This document shows positions 1 through 8,055 of a stretch of DNA of 64,000 nucleotides, one piece after another. Every line of letters begins with the position of its first letter. The stretch's first letter is position 1. The stretch is from Pseudomonas taiwanensis (GTDB lineage Bacteria > Pseudomonadota > Gammaproteobacteria > Pseudomonadales > Pseudomonadaceae): the NCBI RefSeq assembly GCF_013393345.1, contig NZ_QJRF01000064.1, forward strand, positions 124,001-188,000, in the 5' to 3' direction. Position numbers and translations under genes: made by a program. The notes under the pieces were generated by a model. The model saw only the letters and a program-made list of their open reading frames with translations. It searched no databases and was not told the DNA's origin.

Positions 1-259
1 TGTACAGCGGGTACTTGAAAGTGGCGGGCTTGTTCTTCTCGAAGACGAAGTGCCCCACCCAGGCAAAGCCGTAGCCGGCGAACGGAATGGCCAGCAACCA
101 GATCCATTGTTGGGTGGCCAGGGCGTAGCCGAGAATGCTCAGCACCAGCAGGCTTCCGACGTAATGGAGACGGCGGCAGGTGTCGTTGCTGTGTTCCTGC
201 AGGTAGTAGGGGTAGAACTCGGCGAAGCTTTGGAAGCGATTGACGGACTCGGCGGGCAT
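1..259 (-). CDS. Mpo1-like (DUF962) membrane protein, partial
   Basis: The gene runs off the left edge, so only the first 86 residues are visible. The protein begins MPAESVNRFQSFAEFYPYYL and continues with an HSNDTCRRLHYVGSLL stretch, a hydrophobic segment and a GYGFAWVGHFVFEKNKPATF stretch. The paired HxxxxxRxxHxxG and WxxHFxxEKNxPATF motifs are typical of DUF962. The yeast member, Mpo1, is an Fe(II) dioxygenase of fatty-acid alpha-oxidation in the ER membrane. The bacterial role is unproven. The ATG is preceded by GGAGC at a suitable distance. The family call is firm and the function is inferred. Confidence 0.85.
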   Translation of the reverse strand, partial: MPAESVNRFQSFAEFYPYYLQEHSNDTCRRLHYVGSLLVLSILGYALATQQWIWLLAIPFAGYGFAWVGHFVFEKNKPATFKYPLY

Positions 260-402
260 GGTGGCTGCTCCAGGTTCTTGTTGTCTGGAGCAGTGTAGGA
301 CGGGTGTCTCCGGGGGCCAGTGACAATGGGCGCCACTTTAGTATCCTTGCCGGCACTCCGCCCTGCAGGCGGCTGCCTTGAACTTCAGAACAAGAAGGCG
401 CC

Positions 403-1413
403 ATGAGCGAACGCACGACTTCTTCGAGCTGGGCCCTGGGGATAGTCCAGGCCCTGGAAATGGGCGGTGTGGACTGCCGCAACCTGTTTCCCGAACTCGG
501 TCTCGACTACCAGGCCTTGAACGATCCCGACGCCCGCTTCCCCCAGGACGGCATGACACGCCTGTGGTTGCGCGCGGTCGAGCTGTCCGGCAATCCGGCC
601 ATCGGCCTGAACATGGCCAAGGTGGTGCGACCGGCGTCCTTCCATGTGGTGGGTTATGCGCTGATGTCCAGTCGCACGCTCAAGGAAGGATTCGCCCGGC
701 TGGTGCGCTACCAGCGAATCATCGCCGAGGGTGCCGACCTCAGTTTCAGCGGTACGCCTGAAGGCTACGAGCTGCGGCTCTCGATTCACGGCGATCGGTT
801 GCCACCGGCGCGACAGAGCGCCGAAGCGTCCATGGCTTATTGCCTGGCATTCTGCCGCTGGATGACCGGGCGACCGATCAACCCGCTGGAGATTCGTTTC
901 CAGGGGCCGGCACCGGTGGATCTCGAGCCTTATCGCCAGGTGTTCCAGGCGCCGCTGCGCTTCAACGCCGAGCACTGCGCCTTGCTCTTCAGCCGTGCCG
1001 ACATGGATACGCCGTTACCCACCGCGAACGAATCCCTGGCGCAGTTGCACGATCGCTTCGCCGGCGACTATCTGGCGCGCTTCTCCGGTACTCGCGTCAC
1101 CCATCAGGTGCGTCAGGTGCTGTGCCGCCTGCTGCCCCAGGGCGAGCCCAAGCGCGAGGTGGTTGCGAGCCTCATGCACCTCTCACAGCGCACCTTGCAA
1201 CGGCGTTTGCAGGAGGAAGGTGTGAGCTTCCAGCAATTGCTGGACGACACGCGCCGCGAACTGGCCGAGCAGTACCTGGCGCAGGCGAACCTGACCTTGC
1301 TGGAGATTGCCTACCTGTTGGGCTTCGCCGATCCGAGCAACTTTTTCCGTGCCTTCCGGCGTTGGTTTGACAGCACACCCGGCGAGTACCGCGCGCGGTT
1401 GGAAGAGGTCTGA
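403..1413 (+). CDS. AraC family transcriptional regulator
   Basis: A 336-residue protein with the two-part layout of OruR/ArgR-like AraC regulators. Residues about 20-200 form an arabinose-binding-like ligand domain. Residues about 235-333 form the double helix-turn-helix domain, ending in FADPSNFFRAFRRWFDSTPGEYR, the conserved second HTH signature (here quoted only as a family pattern). It would bind a small molecule and activate nearby or distant catabolic genes. The ligand cannot be told from sequence. AAGAAGG lies just before the ATG. The neighbouring genes (partial Mpo1-like gene on the opposite strand, trkH downstream on the opposite strand) give no clear target. Confidence 0.88.
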   Translation: MSERTTSSSWALGIVQALEMGGVDCRNLFPELGLDYQALNDPDARFPQDGMTRLWLRAVELSGNPAIGLNMAKVVRPASFHVVGYALMSSRTLKEGFARLVRYQRIIAEGADLSFSGTPEGYELRLSIHGDRLPPARQSAEASMAYCLAFCRWMTGRPINPLEIRFQGPAPVDLEPYRQVFQAPLRFNAEHCALLFSRADMDTPLPTANESLAQLHDRFAGDYLARFSGTRVTHQVRQVLCRLLPQGEPKREVVASLMHLSQRTLQRRLQEEGVSFQQLLDDTRRELAEQYLAQANLTLLEIAYLLGFADPSNFFRAFRRWFDSTPGEYRARLEEV

Positions 1414-1770
1414 TCCGCGACCGCTGTGGGAGATCAGCGGCCCCGTAGGTTGGTCCGAGCCCACGAGGCCCAACGTGACTCGTTACAGGTGCCGAAGCGT
1501 TGGGGTTCGCTGCGCTCTAGCGGAACGCCGCCCGCACCAACCTGCAAAGGGCTGCGGGAGCACAGTCGTTCGCGATTGAAATGGCTATGTCTGCATTAAG
1601 TGTTGCAAGTAGCTGCATTGCCCGTAGGAGCTGGCTTGCCAGCGAATGGCCCCGTTTCGCTAGCAAGCTAGCTCCTACAAGGCTCCTGGACCGATGGCCG
1701 ATTTCTGGCAACAGCTAACGCCGACATAGCCATTGAAATCGCTCCCACAGTTGAACCGCGCGCTGCGAAC
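1414..1770. repeat. Intergenic REP cluster with composite palindrome
   Basis: This gap lies between two convergent genes and holds no credible gene. Positions 1442-1550 resemble the GTAGGTTGG...CCAACCTGC repeat family. Positions 1595-1726 form a composite module whose core (1624-1678) is a near-perfect long hairpin beginning GTAGGAGCT and ending AGCTCCTAC. A second copy of the module lies at 50910-51036. Around this copy, AATGGCTATGTC (about 1580) and GACATAGCCATT (about 1723) form flanking inverted ends. A fragment of the GATTTCAATCGC REP family follows at 1730-1749. The hairpin could end transcription of both flanking genes. Confidence 0.8.
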
Positions 1771-3225
1771 TCAGTGCCGCCAGAAGTAAGGCGTCATCAG
1801 CACCAGTACGGTCAGGATCTCCAGGCGACCCAGCAGCATGCCGAGGGTCAGCAGCCATTTTGCGCTGTCTGGCAGGCTGGAGAAGTTGCCGGCCGGGCCG
1901 ATGATCTCACCCAGGCCGGGACCGACGCCGGAGACGGTGGCGGCGGCGCCGGTGAGGGCGGTGATCCAGTCCAGCCCCAGCAGCGACAGGCCCAGGGCGA
2001 TGCCGCAGATGATGATGGTGAAGAAGAACGAGAAGGTCAGGATCGAGCGGACGATTTCGTCGTCCAGGCGATGGCCGTTGTAGTTCTGCTTGATCACGGC
2101 GCGTGGGTGCACCAGCTGCTTGAGGTTGGCCTTGAGCAGGATGTAGGCCACCTGGAAACGGAAGATCTTGATGCCGCCGGCGGTGGAGCCGGAGCAGCCG
2201 CCGACAAAGCCCAGGTAGAAGAACAGCATCAGCGAGAAATTGCCCCACAGGCTGTAGTCGCCCAGGGCGAAACCGGTCGTGGTGAGCACGGACGTCGTAT
2301 TCACCGCCACATGGCGCAGGGCGTCCAGCCAGTGGAGGTTGGTCGTCAGCCAGTACCAGGTGCCGAGCACCAGCCAGATGATCAGCAGCAGGCCGAGGAA
2401 ACCGCGTACCTGCTCATCCTTGAACAGCGCCAGGCGATGACCGCGAAACACCGTCACATAAAGCATGAAGGGCAGGCTGCCGAGGATCATCACCACCACC
2501 GCCACCCAGTGCACCGCAGGCTGGTGCCACTTGGCCAGGGATTGGTCCGAGGTGGAGAAGCCGCCTGTGGAAATCGCTGACATGGCGTGGTTGATCGCAT
2601 CGAACATGCCCATGCCGGCAGCCCAGAAGGCCAGGGAGCCGAGCAAGGTGAAACCGACATAGATCGCGACGATGTACTTGGCCACCATGTGCGAGCGAGG
2701 CAGGACCTTTTCCGAGCGGTCGGAAGACTCCGTCTGGAACAGGCGCATGCCACCGATGCGCAGCAGCGGCAGGATCGCCACCGCCATGCCGATGAAGCCG
2801 ATACCGCCGAGCCAGTGCAATAGCGAGCGCCAGATCAGGATGCCGGGCGACATGTTGTCCAGCCCGCTCAGCACTGTGGCGCCGGTGGCGGTGATCCCGG
2901 ACATGCTCTCGAACCAGGCATCGGTGAAGCTGATGTGCTGGGTGAGCAGGAAGGGCAGGGCGGCGAATGCGCAGACGACGATCCAGCTCGAAACGGTCAG
3001 CAGATACATGTCGCGGGGGCGCAGATGGACATGCTCCGGCCGTCCGGGAATGACCAGTGCCAGGCCGGCGATGAAGGTGATCAGGCTCGACCAGACGAAG
3101 GAGTTGATATCGCCGGTGCGCTCATAGATCACCAGCGTCAACACCGGAATGGCCATGCTGACGGCGAGGGTGATCAGGAAAATGCCGATGAGGAAGCCGA
3201 TGATGCGGAGAGTCGGCAGGGCCAT
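1771..3225 (-). CDS. trkH: Trk system potassium uptake protein TrkH
   Basis: A 484-residue multi-pass inner-membrane protein that forms the potassium-translocating pore of the Trk system, working with the cytosolic TrkA gating protein. The four filter loops are visible: TATGAT in the first repeat, STGGF in the second, TTTGF in the third and SGVGPG in the fourth. The start MALPTLRIIG was chosen because it gives the usual TrkH length. An upstream in-frame start at 3357 would add 44 residues rich in Arg and Pro that do not look like TrkH. trkA is not in the window. It is transcribed divergently from the nitroreductase gene. Confidence 0.95.
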   Translation of the reverse strand: MALPTLRIIGFLIGIFLITLAVSMAIPVLTLVIYERTGDINSFVWSSLITFIAGLALVIPGRPEHVHLRPRDMYLLTVSSWIVVCAFAALPFLLTQHISFTDAWFESMSGITATGATVLSGLDNMSPGILIWRSLLHWLGGIGFIGMAVAILPLLRIGGMRLFQTESSDRSEKVLPRSHMVAKYIVAIYVGFTLLGSLAFWAAGMGMFDAINHAMSAISTGGFSTSDQSLAKWHQPAVHWVAVVVMILGSLPFMLYVTVFRGHRLALFKDEQVRGFLGLLLIIWLVLGTWYWLTTNLHWLDALRHVAVNTTSVLTTTGFALGDYSLWGNFSLMLFFYLGFVGGCSGSTAGGIKIFRFQVAYILLKANLKQLVHPRAVIKQNYNGHRLDDEIVRSILTFSFFFTIIICGIALGLSLLGLDWITALTGAAATVSGVGPGLGEIIGPAGNFSSLPDSAKWLLTLGMLLGRLEILTVLVLMTPYFWRH

Positions 3226-3423
3226 GGATTCTGTTTCTGGCTGATGGGCGAAAGGCGCAATTCTAACCGCGCCCAGCGCCCTGTAAACCCGGCGTGTGAA
3301 AGGGAGTCGAGACCGATTGCGGCCCGGCCGTGTCGTGCACCCGAATGAGTAAAGCACGGCGCTTGCGAGACTGAGTTGCGTTATCCGTTAGAATGCCGGC
3401 TTCCTGATTGCTGGAGGTGGCCC

Positions 3424-3981
3424 ATGGAGGCTCTCGACGCTCTGCTCAACCGCGTATCCCTGGCTCGCCTGCAAGCACCGGCACCCGACGCCGCCCAGCG
3501 CGAGGTGTTGTTCCGCGCGGCCCTGCGTGCACCGGACCATGGCTATCTGCGCCCTTGGCGCTTCCTGACCATCGAGGGCGAGGGGCGCGAGAAGCTCGGT
3601 GAGTTGTTCGTATCCGCTGTGCTCGCCAAGGACGCCCAGGCGCCGGAAGCGGCCACCACCAAGGCGCGCAACATGCCATTGCGGGCGCCGCTGATGGTCG
3701 TGGTGATCGCGACCCTGCAGGCCGGCCACAAGGTGCCGGAAGTCGAGCAGTTGCTGTCCGCGGGCTGCGCTGCCCACGGCATCGTGCTGGCCGCCCATGC
3801 GCTTGGCCTGGGGGCCATCTGGCGTACCGGTGAGATGGCGTATGACCGCACCGTCGCCGCTGGCCTCGGGCTGGCCGAGAACGAGCGGGTGGTGGGTTTC
3901 CTCTATCTGGGCAGCGTCGAGGGAGATCGCCGCGCTGCGCCGGAGCTGGCTCCGGCAGATTTCGTCCAGAGCTGGGGCTGA
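3424..3981 (+). CDS. YdjA-like NAD(P)H nitroreductase
   Basis: A 185-residue small flavoprotein close in size to E. coli YdjA (183 residues). The N-terminal region carries an RxSLARLQAPAPD stretch and RAPDHGYLRPWRFL, the FMN-binding start of the family. AAHALGLGAIWRTG in the second half is the conserved helix over the flavin. These enzymes reduce nitroaromatics and quinones with NAD(P)H; the physiological substrate is unknown. The start at 3424 follows GGAGG six bases upstream, which rules out the longer in-frame version. It is convergent with the sensor kinase gene, the two stops being adjacent. Confidence 0.88.
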   Translation: MEALDALLNRVSLARLQAPAPDAAQREVLFRAALRAPDHGYLRPWRFLTIEGEGREKLGELFVSAVLAKDAQAPEAATTKARNMPLRAPLMVVVIATLQAGHKVPEVEQLLSAGCAAHGIVLAAHALGLGAIWRTGEMAYDRTVAAGLGLAENERVVGFLYLGSVEGDRRAAPELAPADFVQSWG

Positions 3982-5307
3982 TCAGGCCTTCAATGCAGTA
4001 GGCAGTTCCAGGGTGGCGATGAAGCCGCCCTCGGGGTGATTGCCCAGATGCAGGCTGCCGCCGTGGCGCTCCACTGCCCGGCGGGCGATGGCCAGCCCCA
4101 GGCCATGGCCTGCACCGGTCTGATTGGGCGCGCGGAAGAAGGGTTCGCCCAGCTGCGCCAGGTGTTCGGCGGCGACCCCGGGGCCGTGGTCGCGGACCTG
4201 GATCACTAGCCTGGCTTCCTGTTCCTTGACTGTCACTTCCACCGGCCGGTCCTGCGGATTGAAGCGCAGGGCATTGCGCAGCAGGTTATCCAGCGCGCGT
4301 TCCAGCATGTCGGGCCAGCCTTCGAGTTGTGGCTCGCCGCTGCAATCGATGCGGACTTGCTGCTCTGGTGCCAACAGGCGGGCGTCTTCCTTCAGTTTTT
4401 CCAGTAGGGGTCGCAGCGTGATCGGATAGCGTGCGCCCGGCTCCGCATCGAGACGAGCCAGGGCGAGGATTTCGCTGATCAGTGCCTCGAGGCGGTCGCA
4501 TTCCTGGCCAAGGCGCGGCCACAGGGCTTGCCGTTGCTGGGGCTCGGCGCGCTCGGCCAGCGCCAGGGCGATACGCAGGCGTGCAAGCGGCGAACGCAGC
4601 TCGTGGGATACATCGCGCAGCAACTGGCGCTGGCTGCCGATCAGGCCTTGCAGGCGCTGCCCCATGCGGTTGAAGTCGCCGGCCAATACCCCCAGCTCAT
4701 CCCGCCGACGTGCCAGACGCGCGAGGCTGTCCTGCTGGTAAGCGGTCTGGCCGAGGTCGTGTACGGCGCGGCGCAGGCGGTCCAGCGGCCGGGTGATCGA
4801 CAGGGTGAGGGCCAGGCTGAACAGGGTCAGCACCACCAGCGCGATACCCAGCGCACTGAAAGGCCACAGCAGGCTGCCACGGTGCCAGGCATCCAGTTCG
4901 GGGTAGGGGATGCGGTAGATGATCAGGTAGGACTCTCCGCTGGCCGGACTGGTGAATTCCTCGGTCAGCCGACGCCAGGGCAGCCGGCGCGAATTCTGCT
5001 GGCGCGCCTCGAAGGCTGCGGCGCGTCGGGGGAACGTGCCTTTTACGACGGGTTGGCCGGTGTCGTTGAGAATCTGTATGTCGATCCGTGCGCGATGGCG
5101 GAAGTGTTCCAGGAACCGCTGGGTGTCCTGCGGGCCCTGCTCCTCGAAGCGTTGCACCAGACGTTCGGCCAGCCCCTGCAGCGAGGGGTGATGGTTGAGG
5201 ATCCAGGTATCCTGGTTGAGGGCGCGACCCAGCAGGATGGCCAGGCCGGCTACCAGGGCCAGCGCCAGCCAAAGGGTGGCCAGGATTCTCCAGAAGAGTG
5301 AACGCAC
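3982..5307 (-). CDS. cpxA: Envelope-stress sensor histidine kinase, CpxA-like
   Basis: A 441-residue inner-membrane kinase. It has an N-terminal membrane segment (about 8-26), a periplasmic sensor region, a second membrane segment (about 150-172), HAMP, then the H-box DVSHELRSPLARL (phospho-acceptor His), N-box NLLRNALRFNP, and G-boxes VRDHGPGV and GAGHGLGLAIA. I place the start at a GTG (MRSLFWRIL) because AGGAGC lies six bases before it. A TTG at 5328 is the longer alternative. It lies downstream of the Spy-like gene on the same strand, separated by a hairpin. Its partner is the regulator at 5916-6593. The cpx name rests on gene order and overall likeness. Confidence 0.88.
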   Translation of the reverse strand: MRSLFWRILATLWLALALVAGLAILLGRALNQDTWILNHHPSLQGLAERLVQRFEEQGPQDTQRFLEHFRHRARIDIQILNDTGQPVVKGTFPRRAAAFEARQQNSRRLPWRRLTEEFTSPASGESYLIIYRIPYPELDAWHRGSLLWPFSALGIALVVLTLFSLALTLSITRPLDRLRRAVHDLGQTAYQQDSLARLARRRDELGVLAGDFNRMGQRLQGLIGSQRQLLRDVSHELRSPLARLRIALALAERAEPQQRQALWPRLGQECDRLEALISEILALARLDAEPGARYPITLRPLLEKLKEDARLLAPEQQVRIDCSGEPQLEGWPDMLERALDNLLRNALRFNPQDRPVEVTVKEQEARLVIQVRDHGPGVAAEHLAQLGEPFFRAPNQTGAGHGLGLAIARRAVERHGGSLHLGNHPEGGFIATLELPTALKA

Positions 5308-5329
5308 GGGGTTGCTCCTGAACGGCAAA

Positions 5330-5357
5330 ACCCATCAGGCCGGAGGGCCTGATGGGT
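5330..5357 (-). terminator. Hairpin between spy-like and kinase genes
   Basis: A perfect 12-bp stem (ACCCATCAGGCC with GGCCTGATGGGT) and a 4-base loop. On the minus strand it is followed by a short T run (TTTT). It starts 37 bases after the spy-like stop, just before the kinase ribosome-binding site. It probably acts as a partial terminator, making more chaperone than kinase transcript. Confidence 0.7.
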
Positions 5358-5393
5358 ATGTGGTCGGTGCCTGCGGCCGATGCCGCGAGGCAA

Positions 5394-5804
5394 TTACTGG
5401 GCCTTCTTGTCCTTCTCGGCCTTCCAGGCTTCGAACTCGGCGCGTTCGGCGCGGCGTTCTTCCATTTTCTTCTGGATGTCATCGAAGGTCTTCTGCTGCT
5501 CGGGCTTGAGCTGGGCGCGGATGGCTTCGCGGTTCTTGATCTCGGCGGCCTTGAGTTCGTCCTGCATGGCCTTCTTCTCGGCGGCCGGTAGCTTGTCCAG
5601 GTAGCGCTGGGTAATCTCGTGACGGGATTTCATCTGGTCGCGCATCAGCTTGCCGATTTCATGGCGCTGTTCCTGGGTGAGGTCCAGTTCCTTGAACATG
5701 TGGCCACCGAAACCGCGCTCGTGGCGCGGGCCGCCTTCCGGCATGGCCATGGCCAGGGTCGGCAGGGTAGCGGCGAGCAGCAGGGCGGTAAGGGTCTTGC
5801 GCAT
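5394..5804 (-). CDS. Spy/CpxP family periplasmic chaperone-like protein
   Basis: A 136-residue protein with a clear signal peptide (MRKTLTALLLAATLPTLAMA) and a charged, helical mature part. It contains the LTxxQ motif twice in degenerate form: LDLTQEQRHEI near residue 40 and LKPEQQKTFDDI near residue 97. Spy binds unfolded proteins in the periplasm, and CpxP restrains the CpxA sensor. The position between a CpxR-like and a CpxA-like gene fits the second role, but sequence cannot separate the two. A GTAAA-N6-GTAAA site lies upstream. The ATG follows AGGAGAACCACC. Confidence 0.88.
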   Translation of the reverse strand: MRKTLTALLLAATLPTLAMAMPEGGPRHERGFGGHMFKELDLTQEQRHEIGKLMRDQMKSRHEITQRYLDKLPAAEKKAMQDELKAAEIKNREAIRAQLKPEQQKTFDDIQKKMEERRAERAEFEAWKAEKDKKAQ

Positions 5805-5887
5805 GGTGGTTCTCCTAGTCTCGATTCCGGCCAGTTGCCGGATGTGCCCAGTCTAGGGATGGCAAGGTCAAGCGCGGTCAGTGCTGC

Positions 5888-5903
5888 GTAAAGCCTCGGT
5901 AAA
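5888..5903 (+). promoter_or_regulatory. Putative CpxR binding site (GTAAA-N6-GTAAA)
   Basis: Two direct GTAAA repeats separated by six bases (GTAAAGCCTCGGTAAA) lie in the 111-bp gap between the regulator stop and the spy-like start, 84-99 bases upstream of the latter. The E. coli CpxR consensus is GTAAA-N5-GTAAA with some tolerance in spacing. The match suggests self-control of the spy-like/kinase transcript. Confidence 0.6.
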
Positions 5904-5915
5904 GACAGAGCCAGC

Positions 5916-6593
5916 CTATGCGCTGTAGTAGTAACCACGGCTCCGCAGCGCGAGGATTCTCGGGCGGCCGTCAGCGTGGGGGCCGAGCTTCTTGCGCAGG
6001 TTGCTGACATGCATGTCCAGGCTGCGGTCATAGAGCGTCAGCTTGCGACCGAGCGCCAGTTGCGCCAACTGCTGTTTGTCCAGCGGTTCGCCAGGCTGGC
6101 GCAGCAGGGCTTCGAGCAGGCGGCCTTCGGAGAGTGTCAGGGTCACTTCGTGATTGGCGACGGTGACGACACCGCGCACGGGGCTGTAGCAGAGATCGCC
6201 CAGCTCCAGCTGGCTGGACGGCTGCGGCGGCTGGCTGCGGCGCAGCACGGCGCGCAGGCGGGCGGTGAGCTCGCGGGGGTCGCAGGGTTTGGCCAGGTAA
6301 TCGTCAGCGCCGAGTTCCAGGCCGAGGATGCGGTCCAGCGGCTCGCCGCGGGCAGACAGCATGAGGACCGGAAGGTCCGGATGGTCGCTGCGCAACTGCT
6401 TGAGCAGTTCCAGGCCGCTGCCATCCGGCAACATCACGTCCAGCACTACTGCGGAGGGCGCGTGCTCGGCCAGGGCAGCGCGGGCGGAGTGGCCGTCATG
6501 GCAGGCGCGCACGACGAAGCCCTCCTGGCTGAGCCAACTGATCAGTAGCTCGCAGAGTTCCTGATCGTCATCGATAAGCAGCAATTCACTCAT
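5916..6593 (-). CDS. cpxR: OmpR-family response regulator, CpxR-like
   Basis: A 225-residue two-domain regulator. The receiver domain shows the acidic pocket LLLIDDDQEL, the phospho-acceptor Asp in VVLDVMLPDGSG, and the lysine in YLAKPCDPREL. The C-terminal winged helix ends RSRGYYYSA after the recognition region DMHVSNLRKKLG. The start MSELLLIDDD is eight bases after the stop of the upstream coiled-coil gene, so the two are probably translated together. An in-frame ATG at 6614 would add seven residues overlapping that gene. The regulator likely acts on the spy-like promoter through the GTAAA site. Confidence 0.9.
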   Translation of the reverse strand: MSELLLIDDDQELCELLISWLSQEGFVVRACHDGHSARAALAEHAPSAVVLDVMLPDGSGLELLKQLRSDHPDLPVLMLSARGEPLDRILGLELGADDYLAKPCDPRELTARLRAVLRRSQPPQPSSQLELGDLCYSPVRGVVTVANHEVTLTLSEGRLLEALLRQPGEPLDKQQLAQLALGRKLTLYDRSLDMHVSNLRKKLGPHADGRPRILALRSRGYYYSA

Positions 6594-6601
6594 GGTGCGG
6601 G

Positions 6602-7045
6602 TCAGTTGATCCATTGACGGCGCTGGCGGCGCCCACCGCGGGCGATCAGGCCGGTACACAGGGAGAGCAAGGCCACGCCACCGCCCACCGCAAACCAGGT
6701 CTGCTGTTCGCTCAGCAGGCGCGGTGCCTGCGAGGCCTGTGCTTCCTTGAGCTGCAGCTTGAGCCGCTGGTTTTCCTGACGCAGGCGGGCGAGCTGGGCG
6801 TTCTCGCGCTCGTTGCTGTCAGCTTCGGCCTGGGTGGCCAGCTCGCTGCGCAGACGTTCGCTCTCAGCCAGTTGCCGCTGCAGTTGATCGACCTGGGCAA
6901 GAAGGGCGTCATTGGCGGCAACGGGGGCTCCCGTCACCACCGGAGCACTTGCCGCCTCTGATGATGCAGGTTGGAGTTCTTCAGCCTGGGCCAGGCTGCA
7001 GAGCAGCGCGGCGGTTAACAGCAGGGGCAATTGACCGACGTGCAT
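6602..7045 (-). CDS. Exported coiled-coil protein with C-terminal membrane anchor
   Basis: A 147-residue protein of unknown function. It has an N-terminal signal-like segment (PLLLTAALLCSLAQA), an Ala/Val/Pro-rich linker, and a heptad-type coiled coil from about residue 50 to 108 rich in Gln, Glu, Leu and Arg. A single membrane segment follows (WFAVGGGVALLSLCTGLIA, about 117-135), then a basic tail (RGGRRQRRQ). The layout recalls the back half of YgiM-type proteins without their SH3 domain. AAGGAG precedes the ATG. It is the first gene of a unit with the CpxR-like regulator, so a link to envelope sensing is possible but unproven. Confidence 0.78.
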   Translation of the reverse strand: MHVGQLPLLLTAALLCSLAQAEELQPASSEAASAPVVTGAPVAANDALLAQVDQLQRQLAESERLRSELATQAEADSNERENAQLARLRQENQRLKLQLKEAQASQAPRLLSEQQTWFAVGGGVALLSLCTGLIARGGRRQRRQWIN

Positions 7046-7090
7046 GGGAACTCCTTTTTCCTGGCGTGGACTGATTTAGAGAACGCTGGC

Positions 7091-7390
7091 TTACGGGAAT
7101 ACCTGTTTGAAGGGTTTGACCACGACATCGGCGTAGACGCCGGCTGCGCGGTACGGGTCGGCATCGGCCCAGGCCTTGGCGGTCTCGAGGGATTCGAACT
7201 CGGCGACGATCAGGCTGCCGGTGAAGCCGGCACTGCCCGGATCGTTGCTATCGACCGCGGGGTGCGGGCCGGCCAGCACGATGCGGCCCTCGGCCTTCAG
7301 CTGCTCCAGGCGTGCGAGGTGCGCAGGGCGGGCGGCGAGACGGTTTTCCAGGGAATTGGCGACGTCGGTGGCGATGATGGCGTAGAGCAT
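7091..7390 (-). CDS. yciI: YciI family protein
   Basis: A 99-residue protein of the ferredoxin-like YciI fold. The start is [14 protein letters not shown]. The conserved [21 protein letters not shown]-type helix and the GPHPA motif, which carries the His of the proposed active site, are present. E. coli YciI is structurally characterised, but its reaction is unknown. The start lies eight bases after the yciB stop, so the two genes are almost certainly one transcript, as they are neighbours in E. coli. The longer in-frame reading to 7582 is within yciB and is rejected. Confidence 0.9.
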   Translation of the reverse strand: MLYAIIATDVANSLENRLAARPAHLARLEQLKAEGRIVLAGPHPAVDSNDPGSAGFTGSLIVAEFESLETAKAWADADPYRAAGVYADVVVKPFKQVFP

Positions 7391-7398
7391 GGCAATCC

Positions 7399-7989
7399 TT
7401 ACTGTTGAGGCTTTTCGGTTTCGCCGTCGTGGATGTGACGGGCCAGGTAGACACCTTGGCCAACCAGGAAGAGCACGGTCATGCCGAGGCTGCCGAAGAC
7501 TTTGAAGTCCACCCAGAACTCGTGGAAGGTGAAGGCCACGAAGAGGTTGGCGAATCCGCAGATGAGGAAGAACGCGATCCACGCCAGATTCAGGCGTACC
7601 CAGATGGCCTGGGGCAGGTTCAGGGCATGGCCCATCACGCGCTGGATCAGGGGCTTGTCACCGATGAAATGGCTGCCGGCGAACGCCAGGGCGAACAGCC
7701 AGTTCACGACTGGCGCTTTCCATTTGAGGAATGTCTCGCTGTGGAAGGCGAGGGTCATGCCGCCGAACACCAGGCAGGCCGCCAAGGTCAGCCACTGACC
7801 TTTTTCCAGGCGGCGCTGGTGCAGGAAGATGGCGCCGTAAACGATCACCGAGGTGATGATCAGAACGGCTGTGGCGCTGAAAATACCGCCTAGCATATAG
7901 GTATGCCCGGCCAGCTCGACGGCGCGCGGTTCCAGTTTGTAGACGATGAAGAAGAGGACAAGCGGGATGAAGTCGATGAATTGTTTCAC
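7399..7989 (-). CDS. yciB: Inner membrane-spanning protein YciB (septation protein A)
   Basis: A 196-residue polytopic inner-membrane protein starting [20 protein letters not shown], the signature start of the family, from a GTG codon. It has about five membrane segments and the conserved [14 protein letters not shown]-type end. YciB has been linked to envelope integrity and to cell elongation and division proteins in E. coli. In Shigella, loss of its homologue IspA blocks septation. An in-frame ATG at 8028 would add 13 residues not seen in the family. It is divergent from the RNase AM-like gene. Confidence 0.9.
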   Translation of the reverse strand: MKQFIDFIPLVLFFIVYKLEPRAVELAGHTYMLGGIFSATAVLIITSVIVYGAIFLHQRRLEKGQWLTLAACLVFGGMTLAFHSETFLKWKAPVVNWLFALAFAGSHFIGDKPLIQRVMGHALNLPQAIWVRLNLAWIAFFLICGFANLFVAFTFHEFWVDFKVFGSLGMTVLFLVGQGVYLARHIHDGETEKPQQ

Positions 7990-8055
7990 GGCAGCAGCCA
8001 GAAGCGGGATGTGGCGGCATAATAACAAACCATTCCCCTAGCGAAAGCAGACCCC

